From assembly GCA_907164885.2 (NCBI GenBank), contig OU015493.1:47511723-47575722 (forward strand): a stretch of DNA of 64,000 bases, written 5' to 3'. Shown one piece after another: positions 1-10,443 of the stretch. The translations under genes were made by a program, and so were the position numbers. Source of the DNA: Dolomedes plantarius. Taxonomy: Eukaryota > Arthropoda > Arachnida > Araneae > Dolomedidae. Below the pieces are notes generated by a model. That model had not been told where the DNA came from. It was given only the letters and a program-made list of their open reading frames with translations, and made no database searches. Position 1 is the stretch's first letter. Each line of letters starts with the position of its first letter.

Positions 1-1
1 G

Positions 2-2230
2 TTTTCTACGAGACGTTGGAACTACTAATTGATCTACGCGTTCACCTAAAATTTTATCTCGGTGGTACAAAAAATTGTCAACCACATAGAATCGATTAAT
101 TCCTTTCTGGGCATCTTGCCAACATGACTGTAAACTTTTATCATCCTTTTGTTCGTTTCGAAACTTTTCTGAATCAGATATTTCATTTTGATCAATCTTG
201 TTAACGGAATCATCCTTACTTACGTTTTTAGACATAGTTGCACAACATTCAATAGTACTCTCGACAATACTCTCGATTAAATCATTACATTTATACACAT
301 TACCAGCATCTGAAATATTACTTAAGTTCTCACTTCTATCATCATAAAGCATTTGTAGATTAAAATTACTATCTTCTATCAAATAAAATGCAACATTATC
401 TGGAGTATCACATTTCATTTCATTATTCTGCAATACCTTTTCTCTACCACTTCCGTTTTCATTAAAAATTAAATTTACTTCTTTGACGTTACAATTTAAT
501 TCATTTAAAGCACTTACAGACAACAATAAATCATTTGACAACGTAGATACCATAGCACATGTTATATAAATGGGTTCTTTAAATTTTAAATCATCTTCTA
601 CCTTTGTTAATGGTAAATTAATTAATGGTGCTCTTAAACTCTGGCCGAAAGCACATGTTAACTCTACACTGCCATGAGGTGTTTTATACTTTTCGGGTAC
701 TAAACTACTTTTGACGACAGATATTTGCGTTCCAGAATCTGCAACACCGATTAGAATATTAGAATCTACTTTCAACTTAATCATTGGCAAAGTGTCAACA
801 AAACTTCTTTCGTTTTCGTTTTCCGGGCTTACGTTAAAGTACTTGTCAGACGAAATGCGAGAGGTTAAAATACTACCATTTTTGACATCTTTATCTTTAC
901 CCCTTTCATAATTAACGTGTAACAAAGTTCCATGATATTTTGACTTACATGAACCACATCGTTCTTTCGAATTGCAGTTTTTAGTTCTACAGCCCAATTT
1001 GTAACAGACAAAACAACGTTTCGCTTCTTTTAACTTTTCTTTTTTTTCCGTGGGAGTCAGCGGGCAACACTCAATCTCATGTGATTTATTGCAAAATAGA
1101 CAACCCGATTCTCGAGCATCAACCACAGATACCCGATTCACCCTCTTTGACTCATCAATGCTATGCGGTTTGGCCTTGAATGGCGCCTTATATGTATAAC
1201 AACTGTCGTTCCAACGCGAAAATTTTCCGCCATTTTTTCCTGCGTCTAAATAAGCAGAATTTAAAGACTCTGTACGTTCCCGGCTTTCGATTTCAATTCT
1301 CAAAAAATCAATTAAATCTTCTACATCAAAATTATCGTCAGACCCTTTTTTGCGCGAATATTCCAAAGCTATATCTTTTGGCATAGATTTCATCAATAAG
1401 GGAACTAATAAATTTCCAAATGTTTCTGTTTTGACATTCAGGGAGTTTAAAGAACGTATTTGTATGTTAGCAGTGTCATATAATTCTCTTAATGCATAAA
1501 TGTCACTCGAATTCTTAACCGGTTTTAGATTTAAGAGTTTTTGCATATGCATGCTAATCAAGATATCTTTTCGATTAAATTTGGCTTTCAGGAGCTTGAT
1601 TGCTTCATCGTAATTCTCTGGGGTCAACGAAAATCCCTCAACGACTTTTAAAGCTGAACCTCCAAGTAAACTTATCAAGTAATTAAACTTATCAATCTTC
1701 GATAAATTCTGGTTTAGTTCTATTGACGTGTTATACGAATTATAAAATGTTTGCCGTTCATATGGGTTGCCGAAAAATTTGTTCATTACAATTTTGGGCA
1801 GTCGAACACTTAGTTGTGGGGAAACATTTTGTTCATCGCTTTCTTTCTGTGAAGAAACGCTAGAATCTGTAGAATTGTCAATACTATTTTTCCCTTTCAG
1901 AAATTTAGAACCTCGGTACTTCCATCTTATTATTGTATCTTCGTATTCTTGAACTGTTTCAATTTCGGTTTCGATTTTATTTTCATCTATGAGTTCACAA
2001 ATTTTACTATCTAAATCAGACAAATTTTTAGATTTTAACCTTAGAAATTCTAGCTGCTCTTCGACATTTTCAACATTGTTCTCAGCAATAGCAGTTTCAA
2101 TCAATGAAGTAATTCTAGTGACGGCAGTTCGAACGATTTTTCTTTCTTTCTTAAATTTAGATAGCATTATTTTAAGATCATCGTTTATTTTTGTTACGTT
2201 TTGAGCATTATTTACATCATCGTCCGCCAT
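2..2230 (-). CDS. LTR retroelement gag-protease polyprotein (partial, open at window edge)
   Basis: The minus strand has an uninterrupted reading frame of 743 codons from an ATG at 2230 to the left edge, with no stop. The first ~150 residues are charged and helical. Residues ~150-330 look like a BEL/Pao-type gag (DUF1759-like): an LPKI-x-M-x-KFFGNP motif, then DKFNYL, EGFSLTPENYDEAI and LLVPLL. Cysteine-rich knuckles follow (CLFCNKSHEIECC; CFVCYKLGCRTKNC; CGSCKSKYHGTLLH). An aspartic protease with a VADSGTQISVV active site lies near minus-strand position 715. About 170 residues later the sequence reads FYVVDNFLYHRD ... QLVVPTSRRK, which resembles the lead-in to the integrase H2C2 zinc-binding domain and not a BEL reverse transcriptase. 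The lack of stops suggests a recent insertion. The family is a strong call for gag and protease; the integrase-like assignment is inference. Confidence 0.8.
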   Translation of the reverse strand, partial: MADDDVNNAQNVTKINDDLKIMLSKFKKERKIVRTAVTRITSLIETAIAENNVENVEEQLEFLRLKSKNLSDLDSKICELIDENKIETEIETVQEYEDTIIRWKYRGSKFLKGKNSIDNSTDSSVSSQKESDEQNVSPQLSVRLPKIVMNKFFGNPYERQTFYNSYNTSIELNQNLSKIDKFNYLISLLGGSALKVVEGFSLTPENYDEAIKLLKAKFNRKDILISMHMQKLLNLKPVKNSSDIYALRELYDTANIQIRSLNSLNVKTETFGNLLVPLLMKSMPKDIALEYSRKKGSDDNFDVEDLIDFLRIEIESRERTESLNSAYLDAGKNGGKFSRWNDSCYTYKAPFKAKPHSIDESKRVNRVSVVDARESGCLFCNKSHEIECCPLTPTEKKEKLKEAKRCFVCYKLGCRTKNCNSKERCGSCKSKYHGTLLHVNYERGKDKDVKNGSILTSRISSDKYFNVSPENENERSFVDTLPMIKLKVDSNILIGVADSGTQISVVKSSLVPEKYKTPHGSVELTCAFGQSLRAPLINLPLTKVEDDLKFKEPIYITCAMVSTLSNDLLLSVSALNELNCNVKEVNLIFNENGSGREKVLQNNEMKCDTPDNVAFYLIEDSNFNLQMLYDDRSENLSNISDAGNVYKCNDLIESIVESTIECCATMSKNVSKDDSVNKIDQNEISDSEKFRNEQKDDKSLQSCWQDAQKGINRFYVVDNFLYHRDKILGERVDQLVVPTSRRK

Positions 2231-2365
2231 CGTTGCATGCATTAAATATGGATAACTTAAAGCTCTTACCTTGAAAAAGCTTCTCAGATGAACGTGTTTA
2301 TCATTCAGTATATCCGTAAAAGTAAGTCCAGTTTATTTACATGACCCCTCTATATGACACCAATC

Positions 2366-2654
2366 TGTCGTAACCTGGCTTGGTTCTTTTGTCATGTACA
2401 ACTGGACACATAAAATCTTCATTCGTAAACACAAAGACGAACGTTTATTGACGCAAACAAAAACACTCACACAAAATAACAGGATAGGAATAAAACAGAG
2501 ACGTTCGTAAGGGGTCAGGCTACCGCTTGTCGGTATGACCTGCGTGATTGGGTTTCTCCGTTCACCTGAACTTAGGATGCGCTGTGCCGATAAATGGCGA
2601 CAGGGTTATGCGCATGAGAGGCGGAGGGGCGCTATCATAGCCTCGTCCCTGACA
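2366..2654 (-). repeat. 5' LTR of the left-edge retroelement
   Basis: Read on the minus strand, this 289-bp block starts TGTCAGGGACGAGG and ends GTTACGACA, giving TGTC/GACA inverted termini. It lies directly upstream of the gag ORF. It contains an AATAAA polyadenylation-like signal within GTCAATAAACG. Two bases past its end is TTGGTGTCATATAGAGGG, a position and sequence expected for a tRNA primer-binding site (minus, about 2346-2363). The partner LTR must lie left of the window, so LTR identity cannot be measured here. Confidence 0.6.
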
Positions 2655-2694
2655 TTCTTGTAATGAAATTGGGCATAAATCTAATGAATGCTAA

Positions 2695-5600
2695 AACAAA
2701 GCTCGAGGATTGCGTTGCTTTAAATGTTTGAATTTTAATCATAAAGCTGTTGATTGTACTAAAGATGTGTTTAAAATTAAATCTTATGCTAATGATGATA
2801 AAATTAAAAAGAAAATTGCTATTATGGGTTATGAAACTAATACATTGTATGACAGCGGTAGTGAAATTACAATGATCAAAGAATCTATTTATGAAAAGCT
2901 TAGTAAATCAGAACTAAAGAATGATTATATTATTTTAAACGATATCGGAAATGGGGAAGTGATTCCGTTAGGCTACTTTAATGAGGAAATAAAAATAGAC
3001 AACTGTGTTATAACTAGTGATGTATACGTTTTGAAAGAATTGAGCGAAGACGCTATTATCGATATGAATGTCATGAAACAGTTAAATATCATATTAGATG
3101 AAAACGGAATGAGAGTTACCGGGGAGCGAAAAAATTTTCATGTAGGAATCGTTCGAGTATGCCGAAAACGTGTCCAGGACACAGAGGCAGAAGATTCGCC
3201 ACTCCATGATATAGACAAAACATCGAGTGAATTCGAAAGATTGTTTACAATACGAGACGCCATAAGCGAGAACGAAATTGACATCTGCCATAATTTAGAC
3301 TCGGGATTGAAAACGGAAGTTGCAGACCTCATCGCGAATTACAAACCAAACAAAACTAAAAACACGGGGTTAAAAATGAACATTGTTTTGAAAGATGAAT
3401 TTCCTGTGAAACAGCGTTGTCGGAGATTTCCCTTTGCAGGGCAAAAAATAATCGAAGAGCAAATTAAAATTTGTTTGCGTGATAATATAATTACAGAATC
3501 GTGTTCAGATTACGCTGCACCCGTAGTGTTGTGTAAGAAAAAATCAGGCGAGTACCGTTTGTGTATTGACTACAGGCAGTTAAATAAAAAGATTGTTAAA
3601 GACAATTTCCCTTTACCTCTCATAGAAGACGCGCTAGATAGATTAGAACAATCAAAAATTTTCACGACGCTTGATCTAAAGAACGGATTTTTCCATGTTG
3701 ATGTTGCAGAGAAGAGCCGCAAATATACAGCATTTGTCACTCACGAAGGACAATATGAGTTTTTGAAAGTTCCTTTCGGATTGTCCACTAGCCCCAGTGT
3801 GTTTCAACGATACATTTACACAATATTTAGAGATATGTTAAAATACAACACCATTATTATTTATATGGATGATTTGATAATTCCATCGAACAATGAGAAA
3901 GAAGGTTTACTTAAATTAAAACGTGATGGAAAGAGCGTCCGAGTATGGATTAGAGATAAATTTTAAAAAGTGCCAATTCTTGAAGCAAAACATTGAATTT
4001 TTAGGTTATGTAGTAGAGAACGGAACAATTCAGCCTTCCCCAAGCAAAACATTAGCAGTTAAAAAATTCCCAGTACCCAAAACGACGAAACAAGTCCAAA
4101 GCTTTTTAGGATTAACTGGTTATTTCCGAAAGTTTATTCCCCAGTATTCAAGAATTGCCAAACCCCTTAGTGATTTGTTGCGCAAAGACGAGAAGTTTGT
4201 ATTTGGACTCGAACAACAGAATGCATTCGACTCACTAAAACAAATATTGTCGCGTAAGCCCATATTACATATATATAAACAAGGTGCTGTGCTAGAACTT
4301 CATACAGACGTCAGCAGTCAAGGTTTCGGAGCCGTGTTGCTTCAGAAAGCAGATGATGAGGAACTTTATCCAATTTATTACATGAGCAAGAAAACCACAT
4401 TGTAACAGGAAAAATATAGTAGTTACGAACTGGAGGCCTTAGCCGTTATAGAAGCTGTAAAGAAATTTCGAAATTACTTACTTGGGACAAAATTTAAAAT
4501 AATAACTGATTGTGATGCTTTACAGAAGACACTAAACAAAAAAGAACTCTCACCTAAGGTAGCAAGATGGGTAATGATTTTAGAAGAATTTGACTATGAA
4601 ATCATACACGGAACAGGAAATAGAATGAGACACGTAGATGCGTTGAGCCGAAACACCGTTCTAGTGACAACACGTTCGCACGCAGAGTTAACTTCTAAAA
4701 TTGCAAGAGCACAAGATGACGACGAGTGGGTTAAGACTATCAAAGAATTAGTGAAATTGGGTAAAAACAATGATTATTCAATTGAAAAAGATGTTCTATA
4801 TAAGTACGAAAATGGAAAAGATCTTTTAGTTGTTCCGGAAGACTTGCTAAAAGAAATCATACGTGAGATTCATAACAAAGGCCACTTTGGAGTAGCAAAG
4901 ATAGAAGAAATTTTGAGACAAGACTTCTACATGCCAAAAGTGAAAACGAAAATCGAAAGTGTCATTGCGAATTGTATTGAGTGTATACTGTGTAATAGAA
5001 AAAGCGGGAAAAGTGAAGGATTTTTGAATCCGATTCCCAAAGAGAACTTACCAATAACCACGTACCACATAGATTTTATTGGACCAATGCTCTCATCGAA
5101 TAAAAAGTACCAGCACATTTTTACTGTGGTAGATGCATTTACGAAGTATGTTTGGCTCTATCCCACAAAATCAACGTCAGCTAAAGATGCCATCGACAAA
5201 CTGGGGTTACAACAAACAACATTTGGAAACCCGTCAAGGATTATTTCAGATAAAGGTGGTGCATTTTTGTCCAACGAATTTCAGGAATTTTGTAAAGAAG
5301 AAGATATAGACCACGTTAAGATAACAGCCGGTTTCCAAGAGGAAACGGACAGGTGGAGAGGATGCACAGAACCCTCATCCCGATTTTGTCGAAACTAACC
5401 ATCGATGATGCAACCAAGTGGTATAAGCATGTACCTGCCGTTCAAAACATTATTAACAGTACCATTTCAAGATCAACAAAATTTACACCGTTTGAGCTTC
5501 TTACTGGAGTTAAATTAAAAAGTAAAGAAGATTTAAAGATAAAGGAAATCCTAGAAGAAGAATATATCAAAGCAAGTATGGAAGACCGAGAAAACATTAG

Positions 5601-5889
5601 AGAAATAGCAAAAGAATATATATTGAAGATACAAGAAGAAAATAAGAAAAAGTTTAATCGGAAAAGGAAGAACGCAAGACAATATAAAATTGGAGAGCTC
5701 GTTGAGATTGAAAAAACTCAATTTGGAACTGGTACTAAACTGAAACCTAAATTTTTCGGACCCTACAAGATTACGAAAATAAAGTCCAACGACAGATTTG
5801 ATGTCCAGAAGTTAGGCAACCACGATGGACCGAATGTCACAACGACTGCCGCAGATCACATGAAACCATGGGCAGCAGTACAAAATTAA
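2695..5889 (+). pseudogene. Ty3/gypsy pol polyprotein, 5'-truncated and broken
   Basis: The order is that of a Ty3/gypsy pol. A gag zinc knuckle (C-x2-C-x4-H-x4-C) starts near 2716. An aspartic protease with LYDSGSE follows at about 2848. Reverse transcriptase (about 3360-3950) has a YMDD active site at 3862-3873. RNase H has LHTDVSSQGFGAVLL near 4300. The H2C2 zinc finger lies near 4860-5010. The integrase core has HIDFIGP near 5070, SDKGGAF near 5250 and QVERM with the catalytic Glu near 5350. A basic C-terminal tail ends at 5889. Breaks: a +1 frame change near 3905-3925, an in-frame TAA at 4403-4405 in RNase H, and a one-base indel near 5340 just before the integrase Glu. The frame is closed upstream by a stop at 2692, and the rest of gag and the 5' LTR are missing. 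The copy is inactive. Truncation abuts the LTR of the neighbouring opposite-strand element. Confidence 0.93.
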
Positions 5890-5917
5890 ATGTCATAACA
5901 ATTATAAGTCCTAGATA

Positions 5918-5978
5918 CTGTGCAGAGTAAAGAGAATTTCTGTGCAGAGTAAAGAGAATTTCTGTGCAGAGTAAAGAG
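5918..5978 (+). repeat. 22-bp tandem repeat, 2.8 copies
   Basis: The unit CTGTGCAGAGTAAAGAGAA plus TTT occurs at 5918-5939 and 5940-5961, with a partial third copy to 5978. The units are identical where they overlap. It sits just after the gypsy pol stop codon. Confidence 0.9.
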
Positions 5979-6349
5979 TTTTGGAGGACCAAAACATCAA
6001 GATGCCCGAGCGTTATGGGAACGATTGCAACGCAGCGCTGAGTAAACGAGGCGACGACAGTGCCATCCCGCGGAGAGAGGTGTTACTCGTGAGTTGACCC
6101 CTGGATGCCGACGCTGACGGTCGTGCGAGTAAAGGGCAGACGGTCATGTAACTGAAGATTGGGCAAGACGGCCCTATAACTATATTTGTATGTTTCAGTG
6201 ACTGTTGTAAAGACGTTACCTTGATACTCAACTCAACTCTTATTGTATATATTAATTTTTCCTACTTTTATATCTAATCAAGTTTAAATATAGATAATTA
6301 AATTACATGTCGTATTGTGAAGTTATTCATGACTAAAGAATTCGCTTCC

Positions 6350-6351
<2 letters not shown>

Positions 6352-6406
<55 letters not shown>
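6352..6406. repeat. (AT)n microsatellite
   Basis: About 55 bp of alternating AT, nearly pure. Confidence 0.95.
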
Positions 6407-6415
<9 letters not shown>

Positions 6416-6711
6416 AATAGAAAACTAACTACCGTGAAAACAAACCACGGTATATATAACGTAGTATTAGAAAGTTATGTGTATTACCTAATCAAAATAT
6501 GTAAATTTTTAGTTGGTTTATGTTTTGAGTTTATATTTAATTTGTATATTCGTGTATTATTGATAACACTATTTACATTTTAAGTTATCTGTATTCATTT
6601 AGAACTTGTTTAAGTCAAAATATGAGGCAAAATTGTTTTGTAATATATTGTTCATTTATGTATTCAATTCTAATAACTGTATTTTAATGTATTTTGAAGT
6701 ATAATATTTCA

Positions 6712-6780
6712 ACCTGGGGAGAATGTTGACGTCAATGGCTATGTTGGCAATCGCCAAACGCGCCCTTGAAATAATACAAA
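6712..6780 (+). promoter_or_regulatory. Probable polypurine tract and start of the gypsy 3' LTR
   Basis: CCTGGGGAGAA is followed by TGTTGACGTCAATGG, a layout typical of a gypsy polypurine tract abutting a TG-starting LTR. The LTR would begin at about 6723. Its far end is not identifiable because an (AT)n tract and a Tc1 insertion follow. There is no 5' LTR in the window to compare with, so this is inference. Confidence 0.4.
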
Positions 6781-6810
6781 TATAGGTATCATAGTTTTTA
6801 ATTCTTATGT

Positions 6811-6940
<130 letters not shown>

Positions 6941-6942
6941 TA

Positions 6943-8162
6943 CACTGAAGTTCCACTGAATTAGGGATACCTACCTAGGAACGAGTTGGGCCTCCTCTGG
7001 CCTTGATAACGGCTGCCACACGACGAGGAATAGATTCAACAAGTTTCTGGAAACGTTCCACGGGAATGGCTTGCCAAATATTGGCTAAAGCTGTCCATAA
7101 TTCAGTAACGTTCTTTGTTGCTGTGTGATGGCCTTTCACGCCTTGTTCCAAAACATCCCGAAGATGCTCAATAGGATTTAAGTCTGGGCTTCTAGGTGGT
7201 CAATTCATGACAGAGAAGTCAGAGGAATGCTCATCCAACCAGCCAGTAGCCAACCGGGACTTGTGAGAGGTACAGTTGTCTTGCTGGAAAACTCCATTAC
7301 CGTGCGGATAACAGAACAGCATAAACGGATGGAGGTGATCACCCAGCAACTCTACGTACCGAATTGCATTGAGGGAGGTTGGTACACGCACCAAAGATCC
7401 CAAACTGTGCCACGAAAAAACACCCCAGACCATGATTGAGCTACCATGCCCTTGTACAGTTCCAGCCAGGCATGCAGGATCCATGGCTTCATGAGCCTGA
7501 CGCCATATTCTCAGCCTCCCGTCGGCGTTAAGTAGTCGGAATCGAGACTCATCACTCCATGCTACTCGTTTCCAGTCCTCTACACTCCAGTCTCTGTGCT
7601 CTCTTGCCCAGGCAAGACGTGCAGCCCGATGGCGAGTATAGAGCAATGGTAATCTCGTAGGTCGACGGCTCTGGAAACCCATACGGTGAAGCGAGCGTTG
7701 CACAGTCCGTTTACTGACTGTACGACTGGAACCGTCATTAAACTGGGTGGTAATTTGAGCTAATGTTTGGCTTCGCTGGCTACGTACAATACGCCTGAGC
7801 CGTCTCTCATCACGCACTGTCAAGGCTAATTGTCCTTTGCAGTTTGCCCGATCGCTAGTTTTTTTTCCACCATCCATGTATTCTTGGTATACTCTTGACA
7901 CTGTCGACCTTGAAAATCCTAGCTGTCTGACGATTTCGGACATTGAATGGCCCATGAGTCACGCACCTACGATTTGACCGTGATCGAAGGCGTCTAAATC
8001 AGGCAGTTTACCCATACTGGCAATTCCAACAACTAATTCTGAACAACCACAGTACGTGCTATATATGCAGTTACCACAGTGCCCTCACTTGCGCATACAT
8101 GATGCGTAGCTCTGCACAATTTGCATAGGCTTTGCTATCCCTAATTCAGTGGCACTTCAGTG
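6943..8162 (-). mobile_element. Tc1-like DNA transposon, full length (1220 bp)
   Basis: Both ends carry the same terminal inverted repeat: CACTGAAGTTCCACTGAATT on the left and CACTGAAGTGCCACTGAATT read inward from the right, continuing AGGGATA on both. The element is flanked by TA on both sides (6941-6942 and 8163-8164), the duplicated target of Tc1/mariner elements. The transposase frame fills the element on the minus strand. The element lies between (AT)n tracts, consistent with insertion into AT-rich DNA. Confidence 0.95.
6975..8015 (-). pseudogene. Tc1-like transposase (346 codons, two nonsense codons)
   Basis: A single frame of exactly 347 codons (stop included) runs from an ATG at 8015 to a TAG at 6975. 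It is interrupted only by TGA at codon 19 (7959-7961) and TGA at codon 272 (7200-7202). The second replaces an expected Trp just before PPRSPDLNPIEHL. Both look like single C-to-T or G-to-A changes. The N-terminal helix-turn-helix reads EIVRQLGFSRSTVSRVYQEY. The catalytic triad is visible: D in AWSDESRF, D in FQQDNCTSH, and E in SPDLNPIEH, with DD34E-type spacing. Length matches the family (about 340 aa). The copy is young but cannot make full-length protein as written. Confidence 0.95.
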
Positions 8163-8227
8163 TATATATATATTAATGTGTGTGTGTATGTATCGTTTCT
8201 GAAATTCAACTACCTCTATAATAATAG

Positions 8228-8228
<1 letters not shown>

Positions 8229-8315
<87 letters not shown>
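8229..8315. repeat. (AT)n microsatellite
   Basis: About 87 bp of pure AT, ending where the MITE at 8316 begins. Confidence 0.95.
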
Positions 8316-8318
<3 letters not shown>

Positions 8319-8540
8319 GCGGTGAAAGGCAAAGTGGTGTAAGTCAAAAGAGTTTTACTGCAAAAACTACAAAAAATTCCTCCATAAATTGAACAAATTA
8401 TAATTCATAACAATTATTATAATATTGCAAATAATAACTATATACAAATCCTCTCTAAATTTAACATGGAGATTACATTTTTGCCCTCAAATGAAAAAAG
8501 TTGAAAATGTTACTTACACCACTTTGCCTTTCACCGCCTC
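8316..8540. mobile_element. 225-bp MITE with 29-bp perfect terminal inverted repeats
   Basis: The left end 8316-8344 begins GAGGCGGTGAAAGGCAAAGT and continues GGTGTAAGT. The right end 8512-8540 is its exact reverse complement. The 167-bp interior is AT-rich and non-coding. The AT-repeat flanks (TATAT on the left, ATATA on the right) make the target duplication ambiguous. The superfamily is not recognised; the GAG...CTC ends are the only clue. Confidence 0.88.
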
Positions 8541-8830
8541 ATATATAACCCATAAACGGCATTTGTAATGCTATTGCACTTTGAATATTTATTTATTTAT
8601 TGAAAAAATTAATTGCATCCAACAATTATTTTTATTTTTAAATGCAAGTATATTCCTTATTCACAAGCATTTAATTAAATTGCGTTTAACCATCTAATAC
8701 GAGTATTAATATTATTAAAATATTTAAACAAAATATGAATGTAAGGACAGGTATGCGTTATATCAACTAAACAGATGAATTCACACAAAATCTTTGCAAT
8801 TTTTTTCTTAACACAAAATGTTAACAAATA

Positions 8831-8833
<3 letters not shown>

Positions 8834-8872
<39 letters not shown>
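8834..8872. repeat. (AT)n microsatellite
   Basis: About 39 bp of alternating AT. Confidence 0.9.
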
Positions 8873-8875
<3 letters not shown>

Positions 8876-8945
8876 AATATCCTTGATATATGTACCCCTA
8901 GATACATTTAATAATGCATTTATCGTTACCTTGTTTTATAGACGC

Positions 8946-9641
8946 ACTAGCTGAAAACCCGCGCTTCGCTACGGAGTACATTCAAATTAAATACAACAGT
9001 AAATGTATGCAATTAATGCCAAAAAAAATAAATATATATTTTTATAATAAATGAGACGATCAATATATACAATTGATGTAAAAAAATATTTATATATATA
9101 TATATTTATAAAAAAATCATAAGGAATATTTATTTTTTTTGGATAATATCCAATCGTCTGCTGCATTAGAAAGAAAAAATGTTTTTTTTTTTTTGTCTAT
9201 TTAGTTGTTACGCACGTGACGATAAATTTATTGAAAGTACCAGAAAAAGAAATCACGTGATCAGCATTTAATAAATTAAATTCTAAAAATTAATCTTTAA
9301 AAATTCACCTAAAATCAGGAAATGGAGGTAAAATTCGAAAAAAAATTCATTTTGAAGGAATTTTTATGATCTTTCTCGTGATATAAATTTTATAACCATC
9401 AATGTATTATTTTAAATGCAAACGTAAAAAAAGTTTAAAAAACAGCTTAAAAATTTAATTTTAAAAAATCTAAGAAGAATTTTTGAAAAATCTTTCTTAG
9501 TGCACCCCTACACTATTAGAAGAATCGCCATGCAAAATTTCAGCCCTTTAGGTTCAGCGGTTTGGTCTGTGCGTTGTATGTCAGTCAGTCAGTCAGTCAG
9601 TGAATGAATGAGTCAGTTACGGAACTGTTTTATATATATAG
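8946..9641 (+). mobile_element. ACTAGC...TATAGA dispersed repeat, copy 1
   Basis: It starts ACTAGCTGAAAACCCGCG followed by CTTCGCTACGG, and ends GGAACTGTTTTATATATATA-GA. Near the 3' end it has GGTTCAGCGGTTTGGTCTGT and a short GTCA repeat. No coding capacity is seen. Compared with copies 2 and 3 it lacks an internal stretch of about 100 bp near 9120. It is followed directly, head to tail, by copy 2. I recognise the layout as one that recurs across arthropod genomes but cannot assign it to a named class. Confidence 0.75.
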
Positions 9642-10443
9642 ACTAGCTGAAAACCCGCACTTCGCTACGGAGTACATTCAAAGTAAAAACATCGGTGAAT
9701 GTATGCAATTAATGCCAATATATATATAATAATACGACGATCAATGTATATAATTGATGTAAAATATATATATATTTATAAAAAAATCGTAAGGGATATT
9801 TTTACAGACAAAATAATGTAGAAGAAGATATTCAAATTAAATCTAATATAAATAATACTAAAGAATATAGTACAGTTAATATAGTACAGTTTCTAGAACA
9901 TTTCTTTTACTGTATTTTAATATTTTTTTGGATAATGTCCAATCGTCTGCCGCATTAGCAAGAAAAAAAAAATTATTTTTTGTCTATTTAGTTTTTATGC
10001 ACGTGACGATAAATTTATTTAAAGTACCAGAAAAAGAAGTCACGTGATCAGCATTTAATAAATTAAATTCTAAAAATCAATCTTTAAAAATTCACCAAAA
10101 ATCAGGAAATGAAGGTAAAGATTCGAAAAAGATTTCATTTTAAAGGAATTTTTATGATCTTTCTCGTGATATAAATTTTATAACCCTCAAATTATTATTT
10201 TAAATGCAAACTTAAAAAAAGCAAAAAAAACAGCTTAAAAATTTAATTTAAAAAAATCTAAGAAGAATTTTTCAAAAATCTCTCTTAGTGCACCCCTACA
10301 CTATAAGAAGAATCGCCATGCAAAATTTCAGCCCTTTAGGTCCAGCGGTTTGGTCTGTGCGTTGTATGTCAGTCAGTCAGTGAATGAATGAATGAATGAA
10401 TGAATGAATGAGTCAGTTACGGAACTGTTTTATATATATAGAT
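9642..10443 (+). mobile_element. ACTAGC...TATAGAT dispersed repeat, copy 2
   Basis: It starts ACTAGCTGAAAACCCGC at the last base of the copy 1 tail and ends TATATATATAGAT. It keeps an interior block (near 9800-9930) missing from copy 1. The 3' portion has GTCA and GAAT short tandem repeats (10369-10415). It carries the un-interrupted site CAAACTTAAAAAAAG where copy 3 contains a TTAA element. Confidence 0.75.

Larger units (their letters stand above)
5890..6723 (+). other. Non-coding 3' region of the gypsy element
   Basis: No ORF of note lies between the integrase stop and a purine-rich CCTGGGGAGAA tract at 6712-6722. It contains a 22-bp tandem repeat and an (AT)n tract. No env-like reading frame is visible. 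Confidence 0.45.

Noticed and set aside
711..2204. Plus-strand ORFs across the left-edge element
   Set aside because: They are shadows of the 743-codon minus-strand gag-protease frame.
8946..10443. Repeated GTCA and GAAT runs with two co-linear copies, as a possible CRISPR-like array
   Set aside because: There are only short simple repeats without unique spacers, in a eukaryotic transposon-rich context.
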